Source: Nocardioides flavescens (lineage in GTDB: Bacteria; Actinomycetota; Actinomycetes; Propionibacteriales; Nocardioidaceae). From it: a DNA stretch of 64,000 nt. The stretch covers positions 434,001 through 498,000 of the forward strand of contig NZ_WUEK01000002.1 of assembly GCF_009823805.1 (NCBI RefSeq), written 5' to 3'. Every line of letters starts with the position of its first letter. The stretch's first letter is position 1. A program made the position numbers and the translations under genes. This document shows positions 50,943-59,615 of this stretch, in pieces. The notes below the pieces were generated by a model. The model did no database searches, was not told where the DNA came from, and saw only the letters and a program-made list of their open reading frames with translations.

Positions 50943-52397
50943 GTGACCATCGAAACGTCCATCGGACTCGAGACCGGCCAGCCCTACCCGTACCAGCGCG
51001 TCGAGCTGGTCGAGCCGGACTGGACCCGCTTCCCGGGCTGGCGCGACGTCACCGCCGCCGACTGGGCCTCGGTCCAGTGGCAGCGGGCGCACTGCATCAA
51101 GAACGTCAAGCAGCTGCGCGAGCTGCTCGGCGACCTCGTGGACGAGCGGTTCTACGCCGACCTCGAGCGCGACCAGGCCGAGCGGGCCACGATGTCGATG
51201 CTCGTGCCGCCGCAGATGATGAACACGATGGTCCCGCACGATCTGCCGGCTGGTCCGGGCTCGCTGACCGAGGCGTTCTACGCCGACCCGGTGCGCCACT
51301 ACATGATCCCGGTCTTCAGCGACCGCCGCACCGACTGGTCCTCGCACCCGCACGCCACCCGCGACTCGCTGCACGAGCACGACATGTGGGCGACCGAGGG
51401 GCTGACCCACCGCTACCCCACCAAGGTCCTCGCCGAGCTGCTGCCGACGTGCCCCCAGTACTGCGGCCACTGCACCCGCATGGACCTCGTCGGCAACTCC
51501 ACGCCGGTCATCGACAAGCTCAAGTTCGTCGCGAAGCCGAACGACCGCATCGGCGACATGCTCGACTACCTGCGTCGTACGCCGTCGGTGCGCGACGTGG
51601 TGGTCTCGGGCGGCGACGTCGCCAACATGCCGTGGCCGCGTCTCGAGGCGTTCCTGACCTCGGTGCTCGAGATCGACAACGTCCGCGACATCCGGCTCGC
51701 GACCAAGGCGCTGGTCGGCCTGCCGCAGCACTGGCTGCAGCCCGAGGTGCGCGAGGGCGTCGAGCGCGTCGCGACCCTCGCCCGCGCCCGGGGCGTCTCG
51801 ATCGCGATGCACACCCACGCCAACCACGCGAACTCCATCACGCCGATCGTGGCCGAGGCCGCCGGCGCGATGCTCGACGCCGGGCTGCGCGACGTGCGCA
51901 ACCAGGGGGTCCTGCTCAACGGCGTCAACGCCGACCCGCACGCCCTGCTCGACCTGTGCTTCCGACTGCTCGACGGCGCCCGGATCATGCCCTACTACTT
52001 CTACATGTGCGACATGATCCCGTTCTCGGAGCACTGGCGGGTCTCGGTCGCCGACGCCCAGCGGCTGCAGCACCACATCATGGGCTACCTCCCCGGCTTC
52101 GCGACCCCGCGCATCGTGTGCGACGTGCCGTTCGTCGGCAAGCGCTGGGTGCACCAGCTCGCGTCGTACGACGAGGTGCGCGGCATCTCGCACTGGACCA
52201 AGAACTACCGCACCTCGATCGAGGCGAGTGACCCCGAGGCGCTGACCCGCACCTACTCCTACTACGACCCTATCCACACCCTGCCCGCCGAGGGACAGGC
52301 GTGGTGGGCCGAGAACGCCTCCCTCGACGAGACCGCCCTCGCGGCCGCCGAGATGGCCGAGGCCTCACGGCGTACGGCGGCCCTGCAGGCGTATTGA
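50943..52397 (+). CDS. kamA: Lysine 2,3-aminomutase (radical SAM)
   Basis: A 484-residue radical-SAM/PLP enzyme converting L-lysine to beta-lysine, the first pathway step. The cluster motif is Cys170, Cys174 and Cys177 (TCPQYCGHCTRMD), and the PLP lysine is probably in DVPFVGKRW. Longer than clostridial KamA (about 416), with extra C-terminal helix. The GTG is six bases after TACAGT (50931-50936). Confidence 0.92.
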   Translation: MTIETSIGLETGQPYPYQRVELVEPDWTRFPGWRDVTAADWASVQWQRAHCIKNVKQLRELLGDLVDERFYADLERDQAERATMSMLVPPQMMNTMVPHDLPAGPGSLTEAFYADPVRHYMIPVFSDRRTDWSSHPHATRDSLHEHDMWATEGLTHRYPTKVLAELLPTCPQYCGHCTRMDLVGNSTPVIDKLKFVAKPNDRIGDMLDYLRRTPSVRDVVVSGGDVANMPWPRLEAFLTSVLEIDNVRDIRLATKALVGLPQHWLQPEVREGVERVATLARARGVSIAMHTHANHANSITPIVAEAAGAMLDAGLRDVRNQGVLLNGVNADPHALLDLCFRLLDGARIMPYYFYMCDMIPFSEHWRVSVADAQRLQHHIMGYLPGFATPRIVCDVPFVGKRWVHQLASYDEVRGISHWTKNYRTSIEASDPEALTRTYSYYDPIHTLPAEGQAWWAENASLDETALAAAEMAEASRRTAALQAY

Positions 52398-52406
52398 GCC
52401 GATCCT

Positions 52407-52444
52407 GCGGCGCGCCATGGCCCATAAGGGTCATGTCGCGCCGC
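52407..52444 (+). terminator. Hairpin after kamA
   Basis: GCGGCGCG (52407-52414) pairs perfectly with CGCGCCGC (52437-52444), ten bases after the kamA stop. The loop contains a weaker second stem (ATGGCCC/GGGTCAT). Confidence 0.55.
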
Positions 52445-52469
52445 GCCGGGCCCGTCGAGCATGGGGCGC

Positions 52470-53135
52470 ATGCGCTCCCGGATCCTCACGGCCCTCGCGG
52501 TGCTCGTCGCCGCCTTCCTCCTGGTGACCGACCCGGTCGTGGCGGACGCCGCCCGGACGATCACCGGCAAGGACATCAAGAACGGGTCGGTCACCGGCAA
52601 GGACATCAAGGACGGCTCGCTCCAGGCCGCCGACCTCTCCGCCGCCGCAGTCACGCAGTTGAGGGGGAACACCGGCCCCACCGGCCCGGCCGGGCAGACG
52701 GGCCCGGCAGGTGCCTCGGCGTTCGCTCCGCCACCGGCCGGCACCGTGGTCACGGGTGGCGGCCTGCTCTCGGTCGACGTGAGCGGCGGGACCTACCTCC
52801 GCTCCTACAGCCCGCTCCCGGTCACCACGACGCGGCCGCTGTCCGACAGCAGTGCGAGCAGGTCGGTCCTGTTCGGCGCGAGCACCTTCGCGGCCCAGAG
52901 CCTCGTCGACGCGGCCCGCTGTCCAGGCACCTTCGCCGCTCCGACCGCCGCGGCCGGCGTCCTGTGCGTCTACGTCGGCGCGACGTCCAACATGGAGCCA
53001 ACGAGCGGTGAGCTCTATGCGGGCTCCGGCACCGGCGCAGACGGTGCCGACTCCAGCGGCTTCTACCTGGCCGGCCTCACCCAGGGTGCGGGCGCCGCGG
53101 TCGTGCGCTACACCTGGGCCTACACCGCGGGCTGA
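52470..53135 (+). CDS. Secreted protein with DIKxGS repeats and a short collagen-like segment
   Basis: A 221-residue exported protein. The signal segment (ILTALAVLVAAFLLVTDPVVADA) is followed by ITGKDIKNGS, VTGKDIKDGS and LQAADLS repeats, then a collagen-like GPTGPAGQTGPAG run and a 140-residue domain of unknown function. The repeat plus collagen-like layout is common in actinobacterial surface proteins. ATG 52470 is chosen; 52461 is possible. Confidence 0.75.
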   Translation: MRSRILTALAVLVAAFLLVTDPVVADAARTITGKDIKNGSVTGKDIKDGSLQAADLSAAAVTQLRGNTGPTGPAGQTGPAGASAFAPPPAGTVVTGGGLLSVDVSGGTYLRSYSPLPVTTTRPLSDSSASRSVLFGASTFAAQSLVDAARCPGTFAAPTAAAGVLCVYVGATSNMEPTSGELYAGSGTGADGADSSGFYLAGLTQGAGAAVVRYTWAYTAG

Positions 53136-53140
53136 CGCCC

Positions 53141-53156
53141 GACCTCCTCCGAGGTC
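53141..53156. terminator. Small hairpin between convergent genes
   Basis: GACCTC-CTCC-GAGGTC overlaps the end of the Lrp gene and follows the secreted-protein gene by five bases. Confidence 0.35.
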
Positions 53157-53607
53157 AGGTGACAGGGCGGTTCTCGTAGTAGGTCGACAGCACGATGGTG
53201 GTGCGCGTCGAGACGTTGGCGGCGGCGCGGATGCGCGCGAGCAGCGACTCCAGGTCGCTGGGACGGGCGAGGCGGACCTTGAGGACGTAGCTCTCGTCGC
53301 CGGCCACCGACCAGCACGACTCGATCTCGGGGATCGACTCCAGCTTGCCGGGGGCGTCGTCGGGCTGGCTGGGGTCGATCGGGCGGATCGAGATGAACGC
53401 CGTGATCGGCAGGCCGAGCTCGTCGTGGTTGACCTGGGCGCCGTAGCCGAGGATGAGGCCGCGCTGCTCGAGCCGCTTGACCCGCTGGTGCACCGCCGAC
53501 GTGGACAGCCCGGTGGCCTTGCCGAGGTCGGTGAAGGACATCCGCCCGTCCGTGGCGAGCAGCTGCAGGATGTGGCGGTCGATGGCCTCGATCGGGGCGG
53601 TCGTCAC
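53155..53607 (-). CDS. Lrp/AsnC family transcriptional regulator
   Basis: A 150-residue regulator. The HTH is FTDLGKATGLSTSAVHQRVKRLEQRG and the C-terminal RAM domain includes VAGDESYVLKVRLARPSDL. Lrp-type proteins sense amino acids. Its position about 750 bp from kamA suggests control of lysine degradation, but this is inference. The GTG is six bases after TAGGGT (53619-53614). Confidence 0.9.
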   Translation of the reverse strand: MTTAPIEAIDRHILQLLATDGRMSFTDLGKATGLSTSAVHQRVKRLEQRGLILGYGAQVNHDELGLPITAFISIRPIDPSQPDDAPGKLESIPEIESCWSVAGDESYVLKVRLARPSDLESLLARIRAAANVSTRTTIVLSTYYENRPVT

Positions 53608-53669
53608 CTCCGCACCCTAGCCGCGCTCGGGGCCCTGCGGCTGGGGGTGCCGCCTGACAGGATGCTCGC

Positions 53670-54602
53670 GTGACCCGCTCCGGTGACCGCCTGATGCTGC
53701 TCGACTCCGCCTCGATGTACTTCCGCGCGTTCTTCGGCGTGCCCGAGATCAAGGCCGACGACGGCACCCCCGTCAACGCCGTGCGCGGCTTCCTCGACTT
53801 CATCGCCCGCCTGGTGAACGAGTACGACCCCACCCACCTGGTCTGCTGCTGGGACGACGACTGGCGCCCGCAGTGGCGCGTCGACCTGCTGCCGTCGTAC
53901 AAGGCGCACCGGGTGGTGCAGGAGGTCGAGACCGGCCCGGACGTCGAAGAGGTGCCCGACCCGCTCGAGGTGCAGGTGCCGATCATCGTCGAGGTGCTCG
54001 AGGCGTTCGGGCTGTGCCGGATCGGGGCGCCCGGCTACGAGGCCGACGACGTCATCGGCACGCTGGCCACCGGGGCCGGCTGCCCCGTCGACGTGGTGAC
54101 CGGCGACCGCGACCTGTTCCAGCTGGTCGACGACGAGGCCGAGGTGCGCGTGCTCTACATCGCCCGCGGCGTCGGCAAGCACGAGCGGGTGGACAACGCC
54201 TGGGTGCGCGCGAAGTACGGCGTCGACGCCCGGCAGTACGCCGACTTCGCGACGCTGCGCGGCGACGCCTCCGACGGCCTGCCCGGGGTGGCCGGGGTCG
54301 GCGAGAAGACGGCGGCCAGTCTGCTCGGCACCTACGGCGACTTGGCGGGGATCGTGGCGGCCGCTCAGAACCCGGTCACCGACCTCGGTCCCGGCCCGCG
54401 CGGCAAGATCAAGGCGGCCGCCGACTACCTCGCCGTCGCGCCGAAGGTCGTCGCCGTCGCTCGCGACCTCGATCTCGACCGCGGCGCGATGCAGCGACCG
54501 GTGACCCCGGCCGACCCCGAGAAGGTCGCCGAGCTCGCCGCCCGGTGGAACCTCGAGTCGCCCGCCGCGCGCCTGGTCGAGGCGCTGATGGCGAAGGCGT
54601 GA
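53670..54602 (+). CDS. 5'-3' exonuclease (FEN/PIN family)
   Basis: A 310-residue nuclease like the N-terminal domain of DNA polymerase I. Metal-site blocks are LMLLDSASMYFRAFFG, YEADDVIGTLA and TGDRDLFQLVDD, with a helix-hairpin-helix GLPGVAGVGEKTAASLL. It removes RNA primers or flaps. GTG start, six bases after CAGGAT. Confidence 0.93.
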   Translation: MTRSGDRLMLLDSASMYFRAFFGVPEIKADDGTPVNAVRGFLDFIARLVNEYDPTHLVCCWDDDWRPQWRVDLLPSYKAHRVVQEVETGPDVEEVPDPLEVQVPIIVEVLEAFGLCRIGAPGYEADDVIGTLATGAGCPVDVVTGDRDLFQLVDDEAEVRVLYIARGVGKHERVDNAWVRAKYGVDARQYADFATLRGDASDGLPGVAGVGEKTAASLLGTYGDLAGIVAAAQNPVTDLGPGPRGKIKAAADYLAVAPKVVAVARDLDLDRGAMQRPVTPADPEKVAELAARWNLESPAARLVEALMAKA

Positions 54603-54650
54603 TGAGGTGACTCACCCCGGCGCTCGACGGATGCGGGGTACCGGTTCGAC

Positions 54651-55310
54651 ATGTCCCGCATCGCGATCGTCGGGGGCCACGGCAAGGTGGCCCAGCACCT
54701 CATCACCGCACTGAGCGAGGGCGGGCACACGCCCGTCGCCCTCGTCCGCAAGCCGGAGCAGCGCGCCGAGCTCGAGGGCAAGGGTGCGGAGGTGCGCCTG
54801 CTCGACATCGAGCAGGACGGTGCCGACGAGTTCTCGGCGGCGTTCGCGGGCTGCGACGCCGTCGTGTTCGCCGCCGGTGGTGGCGCCGACGGCAACATCG
54901 AGCGCAAGCGCACCGTCGACCTCGGCGGCTCGCTGAAGTCGATCGAGGGCGCCCGCGGGGCCGACGTGCGCCGGTTCGTGCAGGTCTCGGCGATCGGCGT
55001 CGACGACGAGCTGCCCGAGGACACCGACGACGTCTGGCGCGCCTACGTCGAGGCCAAGCGCGACGCCGACGCCGCCCTGCGCGACTCCGACCTCGACTGG
55101 ACGATCATCCGCCCCGGTCGGCTCACCGACGACGCCGCCACCGACCGGGTCGCCCTCGGCCCGGACGTCGAGCGCGGGGACGTCACCCGCGCCGACGTGG
55201 CCGCCGTCATCGCCGCGGTGCTCGAGGACCGCGGCACCGTCGGCGCCCAGTGGAACCTCGTCGGCGGCGACCAGCCGGTCGCCGAGGCGGTCCGCAGCGC
55301 TCAGAGCTGA
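54651..55310 (+). CDS. NAD(P)-binding oxidoreductase (atypical SDR, YwnB/YhfK-like)
   Basis: A 219-residue Rossmann protein. NAD(P) loop IAIVGGHGKVAQHLITAL, then FAAGGGADGN and a conserved WTIIRPGRLTDDAATD. This group lacks a classic YxxxK pair and has unknown substrates. The ATG lies six bases after TACCGG. Confidence 0.87.
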   Translation: MSRIAIVGGHGKVAQHLITALSEGGHTPVALVRKPEQRAELEGKGAEVRLLDIEQDGADEFSAAFAGCDAVVFAAGGGADGNIERKRTVDLGGSLKSIEGARGADVRRFVQVSAIGVDDELPEDTDDVWRAYVEAKRDADAALRDSDLDWTIIRPGRLTDDAATDRVALGPDVERGDVTRADVAAVIAAVLEDRGTVGAQWNLVGGDQPVAEAVRSAQS

Positions 55311-55320
55311 CCGACGACGG

Positions 55321-55460
55321 GTGGTTCCGAGACGGCGCTGGCGCGCCTCCTCGACCAGCGATACCGGTGGTTGAGGAAGGACGAAGTCCTGTCTCGAAAC
55401 CACCCGACCACCGACAGTGGTTTCGAGACGGCGCTAGCGCGCCTCCTCAACCAGCGGTGG
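55321..55460. repeat. Three palindromic repeat units in alternating orientation
   Basis: Unit 1 (about 55321-55357, forward) has core GGCGCTGGCGCGCC. Unit 2 (55364-55403, reverse) has core AGGACTTCGTCCT. Unit 3 (about 55416-55456, forward) has core GGCGCTAGCGCGCC. Flanks match the other loci. Located between convergent SDR and helY genes, so it may act as a bidirectional terminator. Confidence 0.8.
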
Positions 55461-55463
55461 AGC

Positions 55464-58304
55464 TCAGCCCTCGTCGCCCAGCCCGGAGTAGGCGACGACG
55501 CCGCGACGCAGGACCTTGACGACCTGGCGGGCGGTGTCGCGGAGCGGGCCGTCGCCAGCCGCGTCGGCGACCTGGCCGGCCAGGTCGAGCAGCTGCTTCA
55601 TCCAGCGCACGAAGTCACCGGCGGCGAGGTCGACGACCTCGAGGACCTCGTCGAGCTCGTCGCCCTCGGCCCAGCGGTAGGCCGCCCACGCGAACCCCTG
55701 ATCGGGCTGGCGGAGGTAGTCGAGGTGGTGCTCGCGCTCGAGCGCGTCGAGCTGCGCCCACAGCCGCACCATCTGGCCGACGACCTCGCGCACCTTCACA
55801 CCGGGCAGGCGCGGCGGGCCGGCGTCGTCGGGACGGCGGGCCTCGAAGACGAGCACGGACAGCACGGCGGCGAGCTCGGAGACGGTGAGGTCGTCCCACA
55901 GGCCCTGGCGCAGCGCCTCGGCCGCGACGAGGTCGAGCTCGGAGTAGAGACGCATCAGGTGGCGACCCTGCTCGGTCACCCGGACGTCGCGACCGCGGCC
56001 GTCGAGGTACCCGAGGGCCGTGAGCACGTCGCAGACCCGGTCGAACTGGCGGGCCACGGTGTTGGTGCGGTTCTCGACGCGCCGGCGCAGTGCCGTGGCG
56101 TCGCGCTCGAGCTTGAAGTAGCGCTGCGCCCAGCGGTCGTGGTCCTCGCGGTCGGGGCAGGCGTGGCACGGGTGGGCCTTGAGCCGCTCGCGCAGCTCGG
56201 CGATCTCGCGGTCGACCGGTGAGTCGGAGGGGCCGCCGCGACCCGGACGCCGCTTGCCGGGCGGCGGCGGGGCCAGGTCGTGGGTGCGGCTGCGCAGGGC
56301 CTGGGCGAGGTCGCGGCGCATCTGCGGGTTGCGCCCGTTGAACGACTTCGGGATCCGGACCTGTGCGAGCGAGGCGACCGGCACCGGGAAGTCGATCAGC
56401 GCCAGGCGCCGGGCCTGCCGGTCGGCCGTGACGACGTAGGGGCGGGGGTTGACCTCCTCCCACCCGGGGTCGACGACCACGGCGTAGCCGGCGAACTTGC
56501 CGGTCGGCACCTCGATCACGTCACCGCGCTTGAGCTGGCGCAGCGACTCGATGACCTCGTCGCGCCGGTCGGCGCGCTTGGCCTTGCTCGCCCCCTTCTC
56601 GAGGTCGGAGATCTGGCGCCGCATGCCGGCGTACTCCATGAAGTCGCCGAGGTCGCACGTCGCCGCCTCGGCGTAGCCCTGCAGCGCGTCCTCGGCCTTG
56701 CGCAGCTGGCGGGCGAGCCCGACCACCGCCTTGTCGGCCTGGAACTGGGCGAACGACTGCTCGAGCAGCTCGCGCGAGGTCTCGCGGCCGTAGGTGTGCA
56801 CGAGGTTGACGGCCATGTTGTACGAAGGCCGGAAGGACGAGCGGAGCGGGTAGGTCCGGGTGGAGGCGAGCCCGGCGACCTCGCCGGGGTTCATCCCCGG
56901 CTGCCACAGCACGACGCCGTGCCCCTCGACGTCGAGGCCGCGGCGTCCGGCCCGGCCGGTGAGCTGGGTGTACTCCCCCGGCGTGATGTCGGCGTGCGCC
57001 TCGCCGTTCCACTTGGTGAGCTTCTCGATCACCACGGTGCGCGCGGGCATGTTGATGCCCAGCGCGAGGGTCTCGGTGGCGAAGACGACCTTGCACAGCC
57101 CGCGCAGGAAGAGCTCCTCGACGACGTGCTTGAACGCCGGCAGCATGCCCGCGTGGTGGGCCGCGACGCCGCGGGTGAGCGCGTCGAGGAAGTCGTGGTA
57201 GCCGAGGACGTGACGGTCCTCGTCGGGCAGGTCGTGGCACGCGGCCGTGACGTAGTCGTGGATCGTGTCGCGCTCCTCCGGCGTCGTCAGCCGCACGCCG
57301 GCGTTGAGGCACTGCTGCACCGCCGCGTCGCAGCCGACCCGGCTGAAGACGAAGACGATGGCGGGCAGCAGCCCCTCGCGGTCGAGCCGGTCGACGACGT
57401 CGGGGCGCGACGGGATCCAGACCCGGCGGCCGTTGCCGACGTTGCGACCGCCCTTGGGTCCCGCCTTGGACGCGCCGGGCTTGCCCCCGCGCGGCGAGCG
57501 GCGGTCGCGCATCAGCCGGGTGGAGGCCCAGTCGTCGCGGGCCACGCGCATCAGCTCGCCGTTGACCGGCGCGCCCTCGCGGACGAAGCCGCTGGCCGCG
57601 TCGACGTCGGAGGAGGCGAACAGGTCGTGCAGCCGCTTGCCGACCATGACGTGCTGGAAGAGCGGCACCGGTCGGCGCTCCTCGACGATGGTGGTCGTCT
57701 CGCCGCGCACGGTGGCCAGCCACTCGCCGAACTCCTCGGCGTTGGAGACGGTCGCGCTCAGCGAGACCACGGTCACCGACTCCGGCAGGTGGATGATGAC
57801 CTCCTCCCACACGGCGCCGCGCGAACGGTCGGCGAGGTAGTGCACCTCGTCCATCACGACGAACCCGAGACCGACCAGCGTCCGCGAGCCGGCGTAGAGC
57901 ATGTTGCGCAGCACCTCGGTGGTCATCACGACCACCGGCGCCTCGCTGTTGACGACGTTGTCCCCGGTCAGCAGTCCGACGTCGTCGGGGCCGTAGCGGG
58001 CGACGAGGTCGTGGTACTTCTGGTTGCTCAGGGCCTTGATCGGCGTCGTGTAGAAGCACTTGCGCCCGGTCGCGAGCGCCAGGTGGATCGCGAACTCGCC
58101 GACGATGGTCTTGCCCGAGCCGGTCGGCGCCGCGACGAGGACGCCCCGCCCGTCCTCGATCTCACGGCAGGCCCGCAGCTGGAAGTCGTCCAGCGGGAAG
58201 TCGTAGAGCGCCTCGAAGTCCTTGACGACGGGGTGGCCCTTGGTCCGCATGTGGGCGGCGTAGCGCTCCGCAGGGGACAGCTCGCCGACCTCGCCCGTGC
58301 TCAC
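55464..58304 (-). CDS. helY: SKI2/Mtr4-type DEAD/DEAH-box helicase HelY
   Basis: A 946-residue superfamily 2 helicase. Walker A APTGSGKTIVGE, DEVH box VVMDEVHYLADRSRG, motif III SLSATVSNAEEF, and motif VI QLTGRAGRRGLD. Related to RNA helicases of RNA turnover. The GTG is six bases after TAGGCT (58316-58311). Ends the conserved pafBC–tat–helY neighbourhood. Confidence 0.93.
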   Translation of the reverse strand: MSTGEVGELSPAERYAAHMRTKGHPVVKDFEALYDFPLDDFQLRACREIEDGRGVLVAAPTGSGKTIVGEFAIHLALATGRKCFYTTPIKALSNQKYHDLVARYGPDDVGLLTGDNVVNSEAPVVVMTTEVLRNMLYAGSRTLVGLGFVVMDEVHYLADRSRGAVWEEVIIHLPESVTVVSLSATVSNAEEFGEWLATVRGETTTIVEERRPVPLFQHVMVGKRLHDLFASSDVDAASGFVREGAPVNGELMRVARDDWASTRLMRDRRSPRGGKPGASKAGPKGGRNVGNGRRVWIPSRPDVVDRLDREGLLPAIVFVFSRVGCDAAVQQCLNAGVRLTTPEERDTIHDYVTAACHDLPDEDRHVLGYHDFLDALTRGVAAHHAGMLPAFKHVVEELFLRGLCKVVFATETLALGINMPARTVVIEKLTKWNGEAHADITPGEYTQLTGRAGRRGLDVEGHGVVLWQPGMNPGEVAGLASTRTYPLRSSFRPSYNMAVNLVHTYGRETSRELLEQSFAQFQADKAVVGLARQLRKAEDALQGYAEAATCDLGDFMEYAGMRRQISDLEKGASKAKRADRRDEVIESLRQLKRGDVIEVPTGKFAGYAVVVDPGWEEVNPRPYVVTADRQARRLALIDFPVPVASLAQVRIPKSFNGRNPQMRRDLAQALRSRTHDLAPPPPGKRRPGRGGPSDSPVDREIAELRERLKAHPCHACPDREDHDRWAQRYFKLERDATALRRRVENRTNTVARQFDRVCDVLTALGYLDGRGRDVRVTEQGRHLMRLYSELDLVAAEALRQGLWDDLTVSELAAVLSVLVFEARRPDDAGPPRLPGVKVREVVGQMVRLWAQLDALEREHHLDYLRQPDQGFAWAAYRWAEGDELDEVLEVVDLAAGDFVRWMKQLLDLAGQVADAAGDGPLRDTARQVVKVLRRGVVAYSGLGDEG

Positions 58305-58326
58305 CGGTCCAGCCTAATGAGGAGGC

Positions 58327-59199
58327 CTAGGCCAGGACGGTCAGCGCCCCCGGAGCGGCGGTCACGGTCAGCGGCAGTCCGCCGAACCGCTCGCCGTCGG
58401 CGTACGCCGTGATGCCGGGACTGGCCACCGTCACCGAGCGCACGCGGTGGCGCTCGTACTGCGGGTGGGTGGTGTGGGTGCCGCGGAACAGCTTGGGGTA
58501 GGTCCGCACCAGCCCGGCCCGGCTGAGCGGCTTGATGACGACGACGTCGAGCAGGCCGTCGGTGAGGTCGGCGCCCTCGCACATCCGCAGCCCGCCGCCG
58601 TACGACGGCCCGTTGCCGACGGCGACGAGCATCGCCTCGAGGCTGAGCGAGGTGCCGTCGAGGTCGAGGGTGTAGCGCAGCGGCTCGAAGACGCGGAGCT
58701 CGGCGAGGGTGGCGATGTTGTAGCGCATCTGCCCGCGCGGCCAGCTCATCTCGTTGGCGCGCTCGTTGACCAGGGCGTCGAAGCCGGCGCAGAGCACGGT
58801 CACGAAGTGGCGATCACCGACGCGGGCCAGGTCGATGGTGCGGGTGCGCCCGGCGATCACCCGGTCGGCCGCGGCCACCGGGTCGGTGCGCGGCAGGTCG
58901 AGGTAGCGCGCGACGTCGTTGCCGGTGCCGGCCGGGACGACGCCCAGGGCGGTCGAGCTGCCGGCGAGCACCTGCGTGGCCAGGTGCACCATGCCGTCGC
59001 CGCCGACCACCACGAGCGCGTCGACCCCGTCGGCGACCGCCTGCGCGGCCATCGCCTCCGACTCCTCGGCGCTGGCGCCCACCAGGTCGCGCACGACCAG
59101 CCCGGCCTCCCGCAGTCGGGCCAGCACCGGTCCGCGGGCTCGGCCCGCGCGTCCCTTGCCGGCCGCCGGGTTGGTGAGCAGGGCGATCTCGCGAGGCAC
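58327..59199 (-). CDS. Diacylglycerol/lipid kinase (DagK/YegS family)
   Basis: A 290-residue lipid kinase. Catalytic-domain blocks LLTNPAAGKGRA, VVVGGDGMVHLATQ and VVPAGTGNDVARYL are present, with the C-terminal VGNGPSYGGGLRMCEGADLTDG. It phosphorylates diacylglycerol or a similar lipid. The GTG is six bases after TAGCCT (59211-59206). Confidence 0.92.
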   Translation of the reverse strand: MPREIALLTNPAAGKGRAGRARGPVLARLREAGLVVRDLVGASAEESEAMAAQAVADGVDALVVVGGDGMVHLATQVLAGSSTALGVVPAGTGNDVARYLDLPRTDPVAAADRVIAGRTRTIDLARVGDRHFVTVLCAGFDALVNERANEMSWPRGQMRYNIATLAELRVFEPLRYTLDLDGTSLSLEAMLVAVGNGPSYGGGLRMCEGADLTDGLLDVVVIKPLSRAGLVRTYPKLFRGTHTTHPQYERHRVRSVTVASPGITAYADGERFGGLPLTVTAAPGALTVLA

Positions 59200-59216
59200 G
59201 AGCGAAGGCTAGTGCG

Positions 59217-59615
59217 TCACCGCGCGCGCAGGGCGAGCCGCACCGACCACCGCGCGGGGTCGGCGCCGACCGCACGGGCCAGGCGGGTCAGCGCCTCCAG
59301 CACGTCGTCGGCGGCGTACGCCGTGCCAGGGGTCGCGACCGCCGTGCGACCGTCGTGGCTGACGAGGAGCACCTCGCCGTGCTGCCAGACCTGGTGGGCC
59401 CGGGCGCGCAGGGCGCTGTCGACGACCGGCGCCGGGTAGGCCTGGTCGACGGCGAGCAGGTCGCAGCCCAGAGCGAGGTCGGGCTCGGCCGCGATGCTCC
59501 CCTCGACGAGGTGGCCGCCCAGCCCGGCGTCGGCGGACCAGGTCACCGACCGCTCCCCCACCCAGTCGGGCAGGTCGAACGGGTCGAGCTCCGTCGTCGT
59601 GACCGGACCGGTCAC
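59217..59615 (-). CDS. Hypothetical protein co-translated with tatC
   Basis: A 132-residue soluble protein of unknown function, beginning VTGPVTTTELDPFDLPDWVGERSVTW. The GTG overlaps the tatC stop (GTGA), so it is in the tatAC operon. Similar small proteins occur at this place in Nocardioides-like genomes, but I cannot name a family. Confidence 0.72.
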   Translation of the reverse strand: MTGPVTTTELDPFDLPDWVGERSVTWSADAGLGGHLVEGSIAAEPDLALGCDLLAVDQAYPAPVVDSALRARAHQVWQHGEVLLVSHDGRTAVATPGTAYAADDVLEALTRLARAVGADPARWSVRLALRAR

